Below, piece after piece: positions 53,505 through 63,800 of a DNA stretch of 64,000 nt (positions are counted from its first letter, which is position 1; each line of letters starts with the position of its first letter). The translations under genes were made by a program, and so were the position numbers. The notes beneath the pieces were generated by a model. It did no database searches and was not told where the DNA came from. It saw nothing but the letters and a program-made list of their open reading frames with translations. The stretch lies in the NCBI GenBank assembly GCA_949825065.1, contig OX463859.1, positions 30,707,847 to 30,771,846 on the forward strand. Direction: 5' to 3'. Source of the DNA: Odontocerum albicorne (Eukaryota; Arthropoda; Insecta; Trichoptera; Odontoceridae).

Positions 53505-54564
53505 AAGAAAAGACTCTTCGAGATTTTGAAGAGAATTGATATCAAATACAGAGGTAGACGTATAATCCAGGCGCTATACAAGAATAAGGTCGCTATAATC
53601 AGATGTGACGAAGACACAAAGGAAGCCAATATAAGACAAGAGGTAAGGCAGGGATGCTCTCTGTCACCTGATCTTTTTAACGCCTATATACAGAGCGCGA
53701 TTGACGACTTGAGAGAGAGAATGAGTCACAGAGAAGGTGTAAAGATACACGGGCAAAAGGTGGATATGATAAGGTTCGCTGACGATATTGCTATGGTTGC
53801 TGAAAGTGAAGAGGAACTACAAGAGGCCTTAACAACTATGGAAAGCATTCTTCAAAATAACTACAGTATGAAGATAAATAAAGACAAAACAAAGCTGCTG
53901 ACTGTAGGCCGAACGCAACACCAGATGAGAATAGTGATATCGGGTAAACCACTAAAGAACACCAAGGAGTTTGTCTACCTCGGGAGCAAAATAACATGGG
54001 ACGGTCGGTCCAAGAGCGAGGTCGTCAGCCGTATACATCAGGCTAGACTTGCATTTAATAAAAGGTCAAAAATAATAGAATCAAATAATATAGACCTAAA
54101 ACTGAGAATACTCCTCATCAAGACCTATGTATGGAGTATCTTGATGTACGGCTGCGAGACATGGTGCCTATCCGAAAGAGATAGACGAAGACTAGAGGCT
54201 TTTGAGATGTGGTCCTATAGAAGACTATTAGGAATTTCCTGGAGAGACCGCATCACAAATGAAGAGGTTCTCCAACGAATTGAAGGAGGAAGGCACCTGC
54301 TCAGGATCCTGTCCGAAAGGCGTGCAAGATGGATCGGTCATATAATACGACAAGAGGGCCTCTTGCATGCCATAATGGAGGGTATGACCGAGGGGACAAA
54401 CTCTAGGGGACGCCCATGCCGAGAGTACCTGGAGGACCTGTTGGTGGACGTGCGCTGCTCAACATATACAGACTTAAAAAGAGCCGCACAGGACAGGGGG
54501 GAATGGAGGAGAAGAGTTCAAATTGCTGCAAACCAGTCTTAGGACTGCAACCACGGAAGGAAGG
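53505..54564 (+). pseudogene. LINE B, 5'-truncated RT with intact frame and target duplication
   Basis: A 338-codon frame without stops (53526-54542): VRQGCSLSPDLFNAYIQSAI, VDMIRFADDIAMVAESEEEL (catalytic FADD), LQNNYSMKINKDKTKLL, KEFVYLGSKITWDG, TYVWSILMYGCETW, RRLEAFEMWSYRRLL, RARWIGHI, GRPCREYLEDL, ending AANQS. The N-terminal endonuclease and the first RT blocks (with the other catalytic Asp) are missing. The direct repeat atacgcgagaa at 53494-53504 and 54565-54575 marks insertion into LINE E. The 3' end is a short ggaagg-type tail. Sequence is nearly the same as 3923-4602, so insertion is recent. Clade not assigned. Confidence 0.92.
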
Positions 54565-54575
54565 ATACGCGAGAA

Positions 54576-54960
54576 CATGCCCACGAACCCCACAAAGACG
54601 GACAATCACCTGAACATTATTTTTCATATAAAGTGAGATATCATCAATCAAAAGGAAAGGAAAAGATGGTGGAGAGGAAAGGAAAAGAAAAATCAGGAAT
54701 GAAACACGTTATTTTACTGACTACAAATTAAAAGTTTTTTTAGTCGCTTCTTAAAGCATGCCAAGGACGAAGCGAGTCTTATATTTGTTTGTAACTGATC
54801 CCAGAGTCTCACTGCATTGACAGTAAAGGACGACGTAAAGAAAGAGGAGCGGTGAACTGAAAAGGCCAATAAACAGTCTTTGTTTGAGCGTAGCGCTAAT
54901 CCATGATTGGAAAAACGCTGAAAATTTTCGGCGTCTCGCCGAAAATTTCTCCTCTCAGTA
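54576..54960 (-). pseudogene. LINE E, right part of a split copy (3' UTR and RT C-terminus)
   Basis: Continues LINE E: catgcccacgaaccccacaa, gatatcatcaatcaaaagga, then the coding end on the minus strand with SNHGLALRSNKDCLLAFSVH, SFTVNAVRLWDQLQTN and CFKKRLKKLL. Ends about 54950 at cgaaaattt, where a LINE-F piece joins. Confidence 0.88.
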
Positions 54961-55020
54961 TTTTCCACGCCCACATTTCCCTCTCATACATTAAATTTAG
55001 CACTAGAGTACTATTGTGGA
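54961..55020 (-). pseudogene. Short LINE F fragment
   Basis: ccacgcccacatttccctct and actctattgtgg-like text match the LINE-F region around 56260-56320. Confidence 0.6.
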
Positions 55021-55810
55021 CTTTCACTTTAGCAGTTTAAAATATAAATGATTTCTTAAACTATCCAGTCAGACACATCCAACCCGGATGCATTTTAAAA
55101 TCCCCGTCTATTAGCGTCTCTTGTGTCAACCCTAATCTGGCGTTATGTCTTTATCATCCCCATTACTGTTCAGGGACCGGGCTTCCGTGGGTTGGAGGGT
55201 TGTTATATCGGCGAGAGAAGAAAGAGTACAGACCAGACTTGGGGGGTGGGGGAGGCTACGGGGACTTTCTTTTTAGGGGTGATCTTTTATGATTGTGGGG
55301 TGGGGAGTTATTCGTGAGTATTAGATGTGAATCGGGGTCACCAAAGATATTATATCGTATTAAATGTGTTTATCATCGAAAGTGAGATGAAAGGTGGATG
55401 CATTCGGGATGAGATGCTGAGGACACATGTTGAGGATATCTTTGATGATCCAGCGCACCTATGTATTCATCATATAACGACTTGGGATTCAGAACCAGCT
55501 GTGCACGATTTGTCTGTGATGAGTATTCTTCAGTATTAAGGGACAACGAGGCAGAAGTAGACCATCAACCCGATAAAGTGACCATGTCAGGAATTGTAAA
55601 CTTCTGACTCAGGGATCTATACCTTTCGGACTACAACAGGGTTACACATGTCGACAGCACTTAGTAAAAAGTAGAAAGATGTGGAAAATCGTCGTGTATA
55701 GAGTTGGACAGATGGACAGATGAAGATATCATGACCCTAAGGTATATAATAGACCAATAAAGTGTTATTTTTGTACAAAGACAGTATTTTTGGATGAATA
55801 TATAGTATAA
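55021..55810. other. No gene recognised
   Basis: Several 60-70 codon ORFs (for example 55123, 55327) show no motif. A G-rich patch near 55235 (cttggggggtgggggaggct) is noted. Confidence 0.35.
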
Positions 55811-55814
55811 CGAA

Positions 55815-56335
55815 CCATTTCATTCATACATACACACAATCACGCCGATTCCCTGCTGGGATAGGCAGAGAGGACAGATCGCCAGATTTATTTATCTCGG
55901 CACACATGTATCGCCTCTTCGAAATCCATACTCTTTCTAATACAGTTCTAACTATTTCTCTAACTTCTTACACTTCCTACTATCAAAATATCATGTACTT
56001 GATCCAATCATATTTTTCTCGACCTTCCTCTACCACGCCTTCCACTCACACTTATACTTTATATTTGTTTTCTAAGTCTATTTCATTCATTCGTTCCTGG
56101 TATCCAAACCATCTCAGAATACTCTTCTTCAATTTACTCAACACATCAACCTTAATTTCACATTTATGTCTAATCACTTCATTGCGTATTCTGTCATACA
56201 TTGTTCCACCATGTAATCTTCTTGGTGCACGCATTTATTCTGATCCTATTAGTTTTTTTCCACGCCCACATTTCACTACCATACATTATAGTTGGCACCA
56301 AAATACTCTTGTGTACTATCATCTACTATTTTGAT
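55815..56335 (-). pseudogene. LINE F, RT C-terminus and 3' end
   Basis: Complement shows the 3' end (gataggcagagaggacagat), cttcctctaccacgccttcc, tttcattcattcgttcctgg, a cattgcgtattctgtcatac block and ttttccacgcccacatttca, continuing to ttgatactgtctagttgtag. It runs straight into the 55-bp array, whose unit comes from its last segment. Confidence 0.82.
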
Positions 56336-57165
56336 ACTGTCTAGTTGTAGAGCATATATGTTGTGTACTATTATCATAGCAGATTTTGATACTGTCTAGT
56401 TGGAGATCATATATGTTGTGTACTATCATCATAGCAGATTTTGATACTATCTAGTTGGAGAGCATATATGTTGTTTACTATCATCATAGCAGATTTTGAT
56501 ACTGTCTAGTTGGAGAGCATATACGAGTATGTTGTGTACTATCATCATAGCAGATTTTTTGATACTGTCTAGTTGGAGAGCATATATAGTATGTTGTGTA
56601 CTATCATCATAGCAGATTTTGATACTGTCTAGTTGGAGAGCATATATATTGTGTACTATCATCATATCAGATTTTGATACTGTCTAGTTGGAGAGCATAT
56701 ACGAGTATGTTGTATACTATCATCATAGCAGATTTTTTGATGCTGTCTAGTTGGAGAGCATATATAGTATGTTGTGTACTATCATCATAGCAGATTTTGA
56801 TACTGTCTAGTTGGAGAGCATATATATTGTGTACTATCATCATATCAGATTTTGATACTGTCTAGTTGGAGAGCATATAAGAGTATGTTGTGTACTATCA
56901 TCATAGCAGATTTTGATACTGTCTAGTTGGAGAGCATATATATTGTGTACTATCATCATATCAGATTTTGATACTGTCTAGTTGGAGAGCATGTATATTG
57001 TGTACTATCATCATATCAGATTTTGATACTGTCTAGTTGGAGAGCATGTATATTGTGTACTATCATCATATCAGATTTTGATACTGTCTAGTTGGAGAGC
57101 ATGTATATTGTGTACTATCATCATATCAGATTTTGATACTGTCTAGTTGGAGAGCATATATAATA
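56336..57165 (-). repeat. 55-bp satellite expanded within LINE F
   Basis: The unit (ttgatactgtctagttggag, agcatatatattgtgtacta, tcatcatatcagatt) is about 55 bp, with 60-66 bp variants carrying cgagtatg or agtatg. About 14 copies. Minus-strand reading gives ..YALQLDSIKICYDDSTQH.., which corresponds to the LINE-F segment IIEPDSIK.CYDDSPQ seen at 37855-37915 and 47440-47490. The unit is not a multiple of 3. Confidence 0.88.
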
Positions 57166-57174
57166 TGTTTTATT

Positions 57175-57560
57175 GACCCATGTCGTCGCTGTCGGGCCTC
57201 GTAGTCGAGGATCCCCTCGCCATTTCAACATCAACTCAGTAGGAAAGTGAAGTTGTGCCGTGGAGTTTGTTTTTAAGTGAGTAAGCCGTTACACACCAGC
57301 AAACTCACTGTCCACACTGCTGTACTGGAACGGATGGCACACTGAAGTGAGACGATCGGAGCACACAACGGCATGATTTTCTTCTTTTTTTGATATAATA
57401 GATATGACCGAAGTCATAGATATTCTTATACCCCCGAATACTAGACGGAAAAAAATACCTGTGTCATTCGAGGAGAGTAGCACAGCGCGGGATTCGAACC
57501 GGCAACCTTCCGCACAGAGGTTCAATGCATCACCGCGCGACTATGCACCTCATTGAAAAC
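57175..57560 (-). mobile_element. SINE2, tRNA-derived, near full length
   Basis: On the minus strand the head (about 57560-57485) reads ggtgcatagtcgcgcggtga in A-box position and ccggttcgaatcccgcg as a strong B-box. A body of about 300 bp contains tgacttcggtcatatctatt and ends near ctcgactacgaggcccgac. Body fragments occur at 6410-6725 and 19206-19600. Unlike SINE1, its tail does not match LINE E. Confidence 0.78.
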
Positions 57561-57672
57561 TCTAAAAAAAGGTTTTCAAATAGTTTTATCAACGTAGTAT
57601 ACAAACATTATGAAATTTTAAGTGAAATCTCGTATCGGTCTAGTCATTATATTAACTCTTCGCTGTATTAAT
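57561..57672. other. No gene recognised
   Basis: Short spacer, nothing noted. Confidence 0.3.
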
Positions 57673-57740
57673 TCACCTAGCGCAGTGGCTCTCAAACTGT
57701 GGTCCCCGGACCATAGTTTGAGAGCCACTGCGCTAGGTGA
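57673..57740. repeat. 68-bp palindrome with hAT-like terminus sequence
   Basis: Two 34-bp arms without a loop, differing at two positions. Each arm includes cagtggctctcaaact and ggtcc, a form known at hAT transposon ends. It looks like two ends fused head to head with all internal sequence lost. Confidence 0.8.
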
Positions 57741-58049
57741 TTTTTTTTTTTAGACGCTAATTAAACACAAATATATCGTTGTAGCGTCTCCGATCACTAA
57801 ACGGCGCTTCTTTACAGCTATTTCAATAAAATTCAACAAGTTGTGACAACCCTAACATAATCTCTTGCAAGTCCCAGGGTTGGGTGCAAACAAGGGCATC
57901 AATCAACCGGAAAGGCCGGTAAATATAATAAGAAAAATCACCCCTCACCGAGTCCCTCATCAGACAGAGTGATGCATGGGCTGCAACTCGCGGTCAAGCG
58001 TGTTTTATCATTTGTTATAACGTCACACGAAGTGATATGTTGTCGTGAT
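57741..58049. other. No gene recognised
   Basis: Unique-looking sequence between the palindrome and the 55-bp array. No motif. Confidence 0.3.
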
Positions 58050-59230
58050 TATTAGGTTGACGTGAATATTTTTTTGTGTCGTGTTAATGCAATATTTTTC
58101 CGTGTCGTGTAAATGCAATATTTTTTTCGAGTCGCGTATTAACAATCTTTGCAGTAGGAGTATTATTTTTGAGTAGTGTATTAACATTCTTTGTATTGCT
58201 TTGCATTCGTTATCTTTTTTTCAAGTCGTGTATTAGTAACACTTTGTATTGATATGCATTAGCCATATTTTTTTCAAGTCGTGTATTATTAACACTCTTT
58301 GTATTGATATGCATAAGCTATCTTTTTTTCAAGTTGTGTATTATTATTACTATTTGTATTGATATGCATTAGCTATCTTTTTTTCAAGTCTTGTATTATT
58401 AACACTCTTTGTATTGATACACATTAGCCATATTTTTTTCAAGTCGTGTATTATTAACACTCTTTGCATTGTTATGCATTAGCTATCTTTTTTTCGATTG
58501 GTGTATTATTAACACTCTTTGTATTGATATACATTAGCCATATTTTTTTCAAGTCGTGTATTATTAACACTCTTTGCATTGTTATGCATTAGCTATCTTT
58601 TTTTCGATTGGTGTATTATTAACACTCTTTGTATTGATATGCATTAGCTATCTTTTTTCAAGTTGTGTATTATTAACACTCTTTTTATTGATATGTATTA
58701 GCTATATTTTTTTCGATTGGTGTATTATTAACACTCGTTGTATTGATATGCATTAGCTAACTTTTTTCAAGTTGTGTATCATTAATACTCTTTGTATTAG
58801 CTATATTTTTTTCGATTGACGTATTATTAACACTGTTTGTATTGATATTCATTAGCTATCTTTTTTTCGATTGGTGTATTATTAACACTCGTTGTATTGA
58901 TATGCATTAGCTATCTTTTTTCAAGTTGTGTATCATTAATACTCTTTGTATTAGCTATATTTTTTTCGATTGACGTATTATTAACACTGTTTGTATTGAT
59001 ATTCATTAGCTATCTTTTTTTCGATTGGTGTATTATTAACACTCGTTGTATTGATATGCATTAGCTATCTTTTTTCAAGTTGTGTATCATTAATACTCTT
59101 TGTATTAGCTATATTTTTTTCGATTGACGTATTATTAACACTGTTTGTATTGATATTCATTAGCTATCTTTTTTTCGATTGATGTATTATCAACAATTTA
59201 TATTGATATGCATTAGCTATTATTATTTTT
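58050..59230. repeat. 55-bp tandem array, first block
   Basis: The unit (gtattgatatgcattagcta, tctttttttcgattggtgta, ttattaacactcttt) repeats at 55 bp, for example 58301 and 58356. A shorter variant caagttgtgtatcattaata gives a longer period of about 150 bp from 58730 on. Left units are more diverged than right ones. The section from 58104 to about 59022 is repeated almost exactly at 62453-63371. Confidence 0.9.
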
Positions 59231-59580
59231 CAATAACTTTATCACAAGTACTATATGCTTATCGACATTTAGGAATAAACTAAATAAGTGTTATTTATCT
59301 CAAAATATTCCTTTTCCTTAACTTTCATGCAATTCCAACCCTAATCGCTATTTGCATCGTGATTTATCTTTTATTTAGATTATTGATATTTTTTTTAAAT
59401 ATGATTTCAAACAGTACGTTAAATATATCATATAGTCATGATTACCAATGATGAATATGAAACGAACGCCAGTTGATTGAAAGAAATTGCTTTAAATCAA
59501 TAAATCTACCAGATATATTTAGATGATAGTGTTAAATAAATACATATGTAACACTTTAACACTTTGAAGTATATATATTG
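59231..59580. other. No gene recognised
   Basis: AT-rich sequence up to the hAT element. No repeat partner seen. Confidence 0.35.
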
Positions 59581-59974
59581 CAGCGGTGGCTAGTCCCGAG
59601 GTGCGCTGAGCACCAACGCACCTCGATACGTTGAGCGAATATGAAATATCGCTGTCTCACGGTTTACTGTGTGTCTCTGTCTGCCCTATATGAATCTGCG
59701 TTTCCGTCCGGTGCGTATTGGAGATCGCTCCGGTAGTATTGGCAAACTTAATCGGTCAATTTGAAAGGAATATTTTTTCTAAATGTTACTTTAATTTTTT
59801 TTAATTTTCACTTAAATAAAAATCCTCGTACTATTTATCAGTATTCTTATACATATTTAATCTATACAAATATTTAACATTTTTGGAAGTCATGTTTGCG
59901 AATATATAATTTAATGATTGCGAATTATTTCTCCGGTTCAGCGCACCAACGCACCTCCAGACCAGCCGTCGCTG
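59581..59974. mobile_element. Non-autonomous hAT element (394 bp) with perfect 8-bp duplication
   Basis: Starts cagcggtggctagtcccgag and ends cagaccagccgtcgctg, short inverted ends with CAGCG/CGCTG and internal gtgcg..caccaacgcacctc on both sides. The octamer atatattg flanks it at 59573-59580 and 59975-59982. No transposase frame. The 8-bp duplication and CAG..CTG ends define hAT. Confidence 0.9.
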
Positions 59975-59984
59975 ATATATTGTA

Positions 59985-60190
59985 TTACACTTTCGTTATG
60001 TTTAGTAAAACCTGGCGGGTTTATTGCTATATCATAATCTCTTCTAACTAACCAGAAACATTTTAAACAACATGAAATCAAACCCAGACTGGAATTCTTT
60101 TAACAAATCAAATACCATCGGGTATCAAAATCGGAAACCCCAGGCTGGAAAATAGGTGTCTCATCAACCAGGCTACTGTGCTCGTAATAC
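59985..60190 (-). mobile_element. SINE1 copy
   Basis: Tail complement tacactttcgttatgtttag, aatctcttctaactaaccag, linker, degraded B-box complement gggtatcaaaatcgg and A-box complement catcaaccaggctactgt. It lies right next to the hAT element. Confidence 0.8.
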
Positions 60191-60279
60191 GAGTACATCT
60201 ATTAAACTTATTGCGTCAAAGCAATTTCTTCCAATCAAAAAGCTTTTGTTTCATAATTACTTTCGATATCCACGAAATT

Positions 60280-60500
60280 GCTTTAAAATTTAGTAAATGA
60301 TAATATTATTTAAGTAGAAGTAACAGCAATTAAAATAAAATATAAATCTCAAAGGAAATAGGGATGGGAATTTATTAGTCGATTTCCCTGTTTTGTAAAA
60401 ATTTGGAAATTCATTTAGTTTTTTCTCTTTTTGCTGGCAATAAATCAGGGGTTGTGTATATGTAGAAACATTTTTATACACATATACTATACATTAAGGT
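60280..60500 (-). repeat. Single-copy relative of the 16.7-17.7 kb array
   Basis: ttttgtaaaaatttggaaat, ctggcaataaatcaggggtt and gtgtatatgtagaaacattt match the left flank and unit of the array at 16690-17700. It shows the unit existed as a dispersed sequence before tandem growth. Confidence 0.6.
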
Positions 60501-60929
60501 AATAACTGTTAAATAATAATTTGGAAAAATAAGCTTTTTTACTACATATTTTTTTTTAAAAACTTTGGTGTATTCCGTAAAAAGAGATAGTATCACAGAG
60601 CACGTTAATATTTTAACGACATTTTTTTCCTAGTACAAAGCTACATGTTGGTCTAATAATTGACATCAAAGGCCCTCGTTTCCCGGACGATGTTGGCATA
60701 GCAAAAAAACACTGTGTGTGTGTGTGTCGGGAATATTTGGGACTCCCCCTGGGGAGATGTCCTCCCCAGTTATATTATAATGGGGAAAATGATCGTCTGA
60801 AAATCAAACCAGTTCCTAACAAAAGTGCAAAAAATAAAAATACTCAATGCTCTTGTGAGTTCAAGATAATTTTATATTTTTTTACTTGTATACAAGTGAG
60901 TGAATTTTATCTGAATCGTTTTATTACCT
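60501..60929. other. No gene recognised; short TG run
   Basis: A short (TG)n at 60713-60726 and an 88-codon frame (60716-60982) without known motif. Confidence 0.35.
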
Positions 60930-61265
60930 GCATAACTGGTTCGTTACAGTATTTTTGTACCAACTTTGATGTAAGGGATTAAAACACGTACGTGGAGAAG
61001 TCAAAAAGGATCTGAATTAATGCTGTATAAGCACGTGTACTGAGAAGAATGTTTGGGTGACAATTTATGACAGAATAGGTCGATTTATGACAGAATAGGT
61101 CGATTTATGACAGAATAGGTCGATTTATGACAGAATAGGTCGATTTATGACAGAATAGGTCGATTTATGACAGAATAGGTCAATTTATGACACAATAGGT
61201 CATACATTGTCACCCCACATATTAAGTTATATGGGATGAATTCAAGCTGATGTATTAAATAAGAT
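60930..61265 (+). pseudogene. LINE F internal fragment containing a 20-bp array
   Basis: agtatttttgtaccaacttt, aacacgtacgtggagaagtc, gtactgagaagaatgtttgg and gaattcaagctgatgtatta follow the LINE-F RT C-terminal order. The segment between carries the tandem array at 61063-61200. Stops throughout. Confidence 0.75.
61063..61200 (+). repeat. 20-bp minisatellite grown inside LINE F
   Basis: Unit tttatgacagaataggtcga repeats about 7 times at exactly 20 bp, the last with caatttatgacacaatagg. The LINE-F text at this place (YDRIRNEVI-type, tatgacagaatacg in the copy at 56190) supplies the unit. Confidence 0.9.
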
Positions 61266-61397
61266 GAAATACTAGTGTGTGTTTTGAAATGGTTCATATC
61301 GTTACCTAAAGAAAAAAACTAAGGAACCATTATATGTCTGAACAAACCACACAACATTCTACGCATGATATTTACGGTTAACTCGGTTCTAATTTGT
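61266..61397. other. No gene recognised
   Basis: Short spacer. Confidence 0.3.
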
Positions 61398-61812
61398 AAC
61401 GATCTTTCTGGCTCAATAAGATGAGTCTCATCCTGATGAAAGAAGCATTATTCCTCTCAAAATATACCTCGCCATTAAGTAAAAATATTCCTCGTTCATA
61501 GAATTTCTTTCAGTAAAATAACGTATTTCATTCCTGATTTTTATTTTCCTTTCCTTTCCACCATCCCTTCCTTTTCTTTTGATTGATGATATCTTATGTT
61601 CGGGTGATTGTCCGTCTCTGTGGGGCTCGTGGGCATGTGCTCACGTATGTGTTTATGGATTTCGTGGGGATGGATAGTAATTTGAATGATTTATGCGACC
61701 ATGTAACTTGCTTCATTTACTTTTGTCTGGTTGGTTGGAAGAGATTGCCACCTGGCAATAAGCTCGCCAGATTGTATTGCAATAAAAGTGTTAAATGAAT
61801 AAATAAATAAAT
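61398..61812 (+). pseudogene. LINE E 3' UTR with shared 115-bp flank
   Basis: From 61513 (cagtaaaataacgtatttca) this is the LINE-E 3' UTR to its AAAT tail. The 115 bp before it (taacgatctttctggctcaa to tagaatttcttt) are not LINE E but also precede the copy at 63488, at the same breakpoint. So the pair arose by duplication, not by two insertions. Confidence 0.85.
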
Positions 61813-61998
61813 AAGAAGATTGAGGTTGAAACCGGAGAAGTTAAACTTTACCTGACGAGGAAGACGGAGATCTTGAAACTGGTAGTGAACTCAAATAAAA
61901 CAGTGGTGAATACTAAATAAAAATTTAAAATGTATAAACATTACACCACAAAGTAAATCAAATGTCTTTTCTAAGATTCAAGAAATGACTTGATTGTA
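61813..61998 (+). repeat. Repeat H (Penelope-like relative)
   Basis: ttgaggttgaaaccggagaa, ctttacctgacgaggaagac, gatcttgaaactggtagtga and cattacaccacaaagtaaat match 28140-28330 in inverse orientation. Confidence 0.75.
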
Positions 61999-62004
61999 TA
62001 GCGT

Positions 62005-62371
62005 GTTGCTTATTTTAATATGTCATGATGATCTTGATTTGTATTCAATGAATATAGACTCAGGAATGCGGATATAAATCGATAAGTGGACAGCGGGTAA
62101 ATAAATAACAAGTCTTGACAGTTGAATGAATGACAATAATAATCTGTTTATTTCTCGGCGTGCGAGTAATTTATACCAATGAGTGAACCAATTCGCGATA
62201 TATATCTGCCTTGCTCTAGCGCATGAATCGGCGGTAGATTATTTATTTGTATTTGGAGATGGCTAGCCAATTCGCAGACACTGTAAATAGTAAATATTGT
62301 TGTTGTTCATAGCGTGTGACAATCCTTGAATTCTTCATCGGTCATTGACCCTGTATGTTTACTATCTGACA
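62005..62371 (-). mobile_element. Solo LTR
   Basis: On the minus strand it begins TGTCAGATAG, contains catacagggtcaatgaccga, a TATA-like tataaattactcg, aataaacag and ends ..ATAAGCAACA. Layout and several blocks match the LTRs at 29388-29766 and 41862-42326. No internal genes. Confidence 0.6.
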
Positions 62372-62452
62372 ATAATAAATTTAATTTTAATTGTGTTTAA
62401 CAATTAACTTATTATTTTGACAATTATTCATTTACTAGGTAGGTATCCTACA
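62372..62452. other. Spacer
   Basis: AT-rich spacer, nothing noted. Confidence 0.3.
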
Positions 62453-63371
62453 GTCGTGTAAATGCAATATTTTTTTCGAGTCGCGTATTAACAATCTTTG
62501 CAGTAGGAGTATTATTTTTGAGTAGTGTATTAACATTCTTTGTATTGCTTTGCATTCGTTATCTTTTTTTCAAGTCGTGTATTAGTAACACTTTGTATTG
62601 ATATGCATTAGCCATATTTTTTTCAAGTCGTGTATTATTAACACTCTTTGTATTGATATGCATAAGCTATCTTTTTTTCAAGTTGTGTATTATTATTACT
62701 ATTTGTATTGATATGCATTAGCTATCTTTTTTTCAAGTCTTGTATTATTAACACTCTTTGTATTGATACACATTAGCCATATTTTTTTCAAGTCGTGTAT
62801 TATTAACACTCTTTGCATTGTTATGCATTAGCTATCTTTTTTTCGATTGGTGTATTATTAACACTCTTTGTATTGATATACATTAGCCATATTTTTTTCA
62901 AGTCGTGTATTATTAACACTCTTTGCATTGTTATGCATTAGCTATCTTTTTTTCGATTGGTGTATTATTAACACTCTTTGTATTGATATGCATTAGCTAT
63001 CTTTTTTCAAGTTGTGTATTATTAACACTCTTTTTATTGATATGTATTAGCTATATTTTTTTCGATTGGTGTATTATTAACACTCGTTGTATTGATATGC
63101 ATTAGCTATCTTTTTTCAAGTTGTGTATCATTAATACTCTTTGTATTAGCTATATTTTTTTCGATTGACGTATTATTAACACTGTTTGTATTGATATTCA
63201 TTAGCTATCTTTTTTTCGATTGGTGTATTATTAACACTCGTTGTATTGATATGCATTAGCTATCTTTTTTCAAGTTGTGTATCATTAATACTCTTTGTAT
63301 TAGCTATATTTTTTTCGATTGACGTATTATTAACACTGTTTGTATTGATATTCATTAGCTATCTTTTTTTC
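62453..63371. repeat. 55-bp tandem array, second block (duplicate of 58104-59022)
   Basis: Begins gtcgtgtaaatgcaatattt and follows the first block unit by unit at a constant offset of 4349 bp. For example the frame at 58574-58756 recurs unchanged at 62923-63105. It ends abruptly within a unit at 63371, where the LINE-E flank begins. Confidence 0.92.
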
Positions 63372-63800
63372 TAACGATCTTTCTGGCTCAATAAGATGAG
63401 TCTCATCCTGATGAAAGAAGCATTATTCCTCTCAAAATATACCTCGCCATTAAGTAAAAATATTCCTCGTTCATAGAATTTCTTTCAGTAAAATAACGTA
63501 TTTCATTCCTGATTTTTATTTTCCTTTCCTTTCCACCATCCCTTCCTTTTCTTTTGATTGATGATATCTTACTTTACATGAAAAATAATGTTCGGGTGAT
63601 TGTCCGTCTTTGTGGGGTTTGTGAGCATGTGCTTACGTACGTGTTCATGGATTTCGTGAAGATGGATAGCCGTTTGAAAGATTTATGCGACTATGTAACT
63701 TGCTTCATTTACTTTTTGTCTGGTTGATTGGAAGAGACTGCCGCCTGGCAATAAACCCACCAACTTGTATTTGCAATAAAAGTGTTAAATAAATAAATAC
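63372..63800 (+). pseudogene. LINE E 3' UTR with shared 115-bp flank, second copy
   Basis: taacgatctttctggctcaa onward repeats 61398-61812 at an offset of about 1974 bp. The LINE-E part has a few more changes (gtttgtgagcatgtgctta). Ends gtgttaaataaataaataca. Confidence 0.85.

Noticed and set aside
58574..58756. 60-codon hydrophobic ORF (also at 62923) as a membrane peptide
   Set aside because: It is a translation of the 55-bp satellite; its exact recurrence reflects the block duplication.
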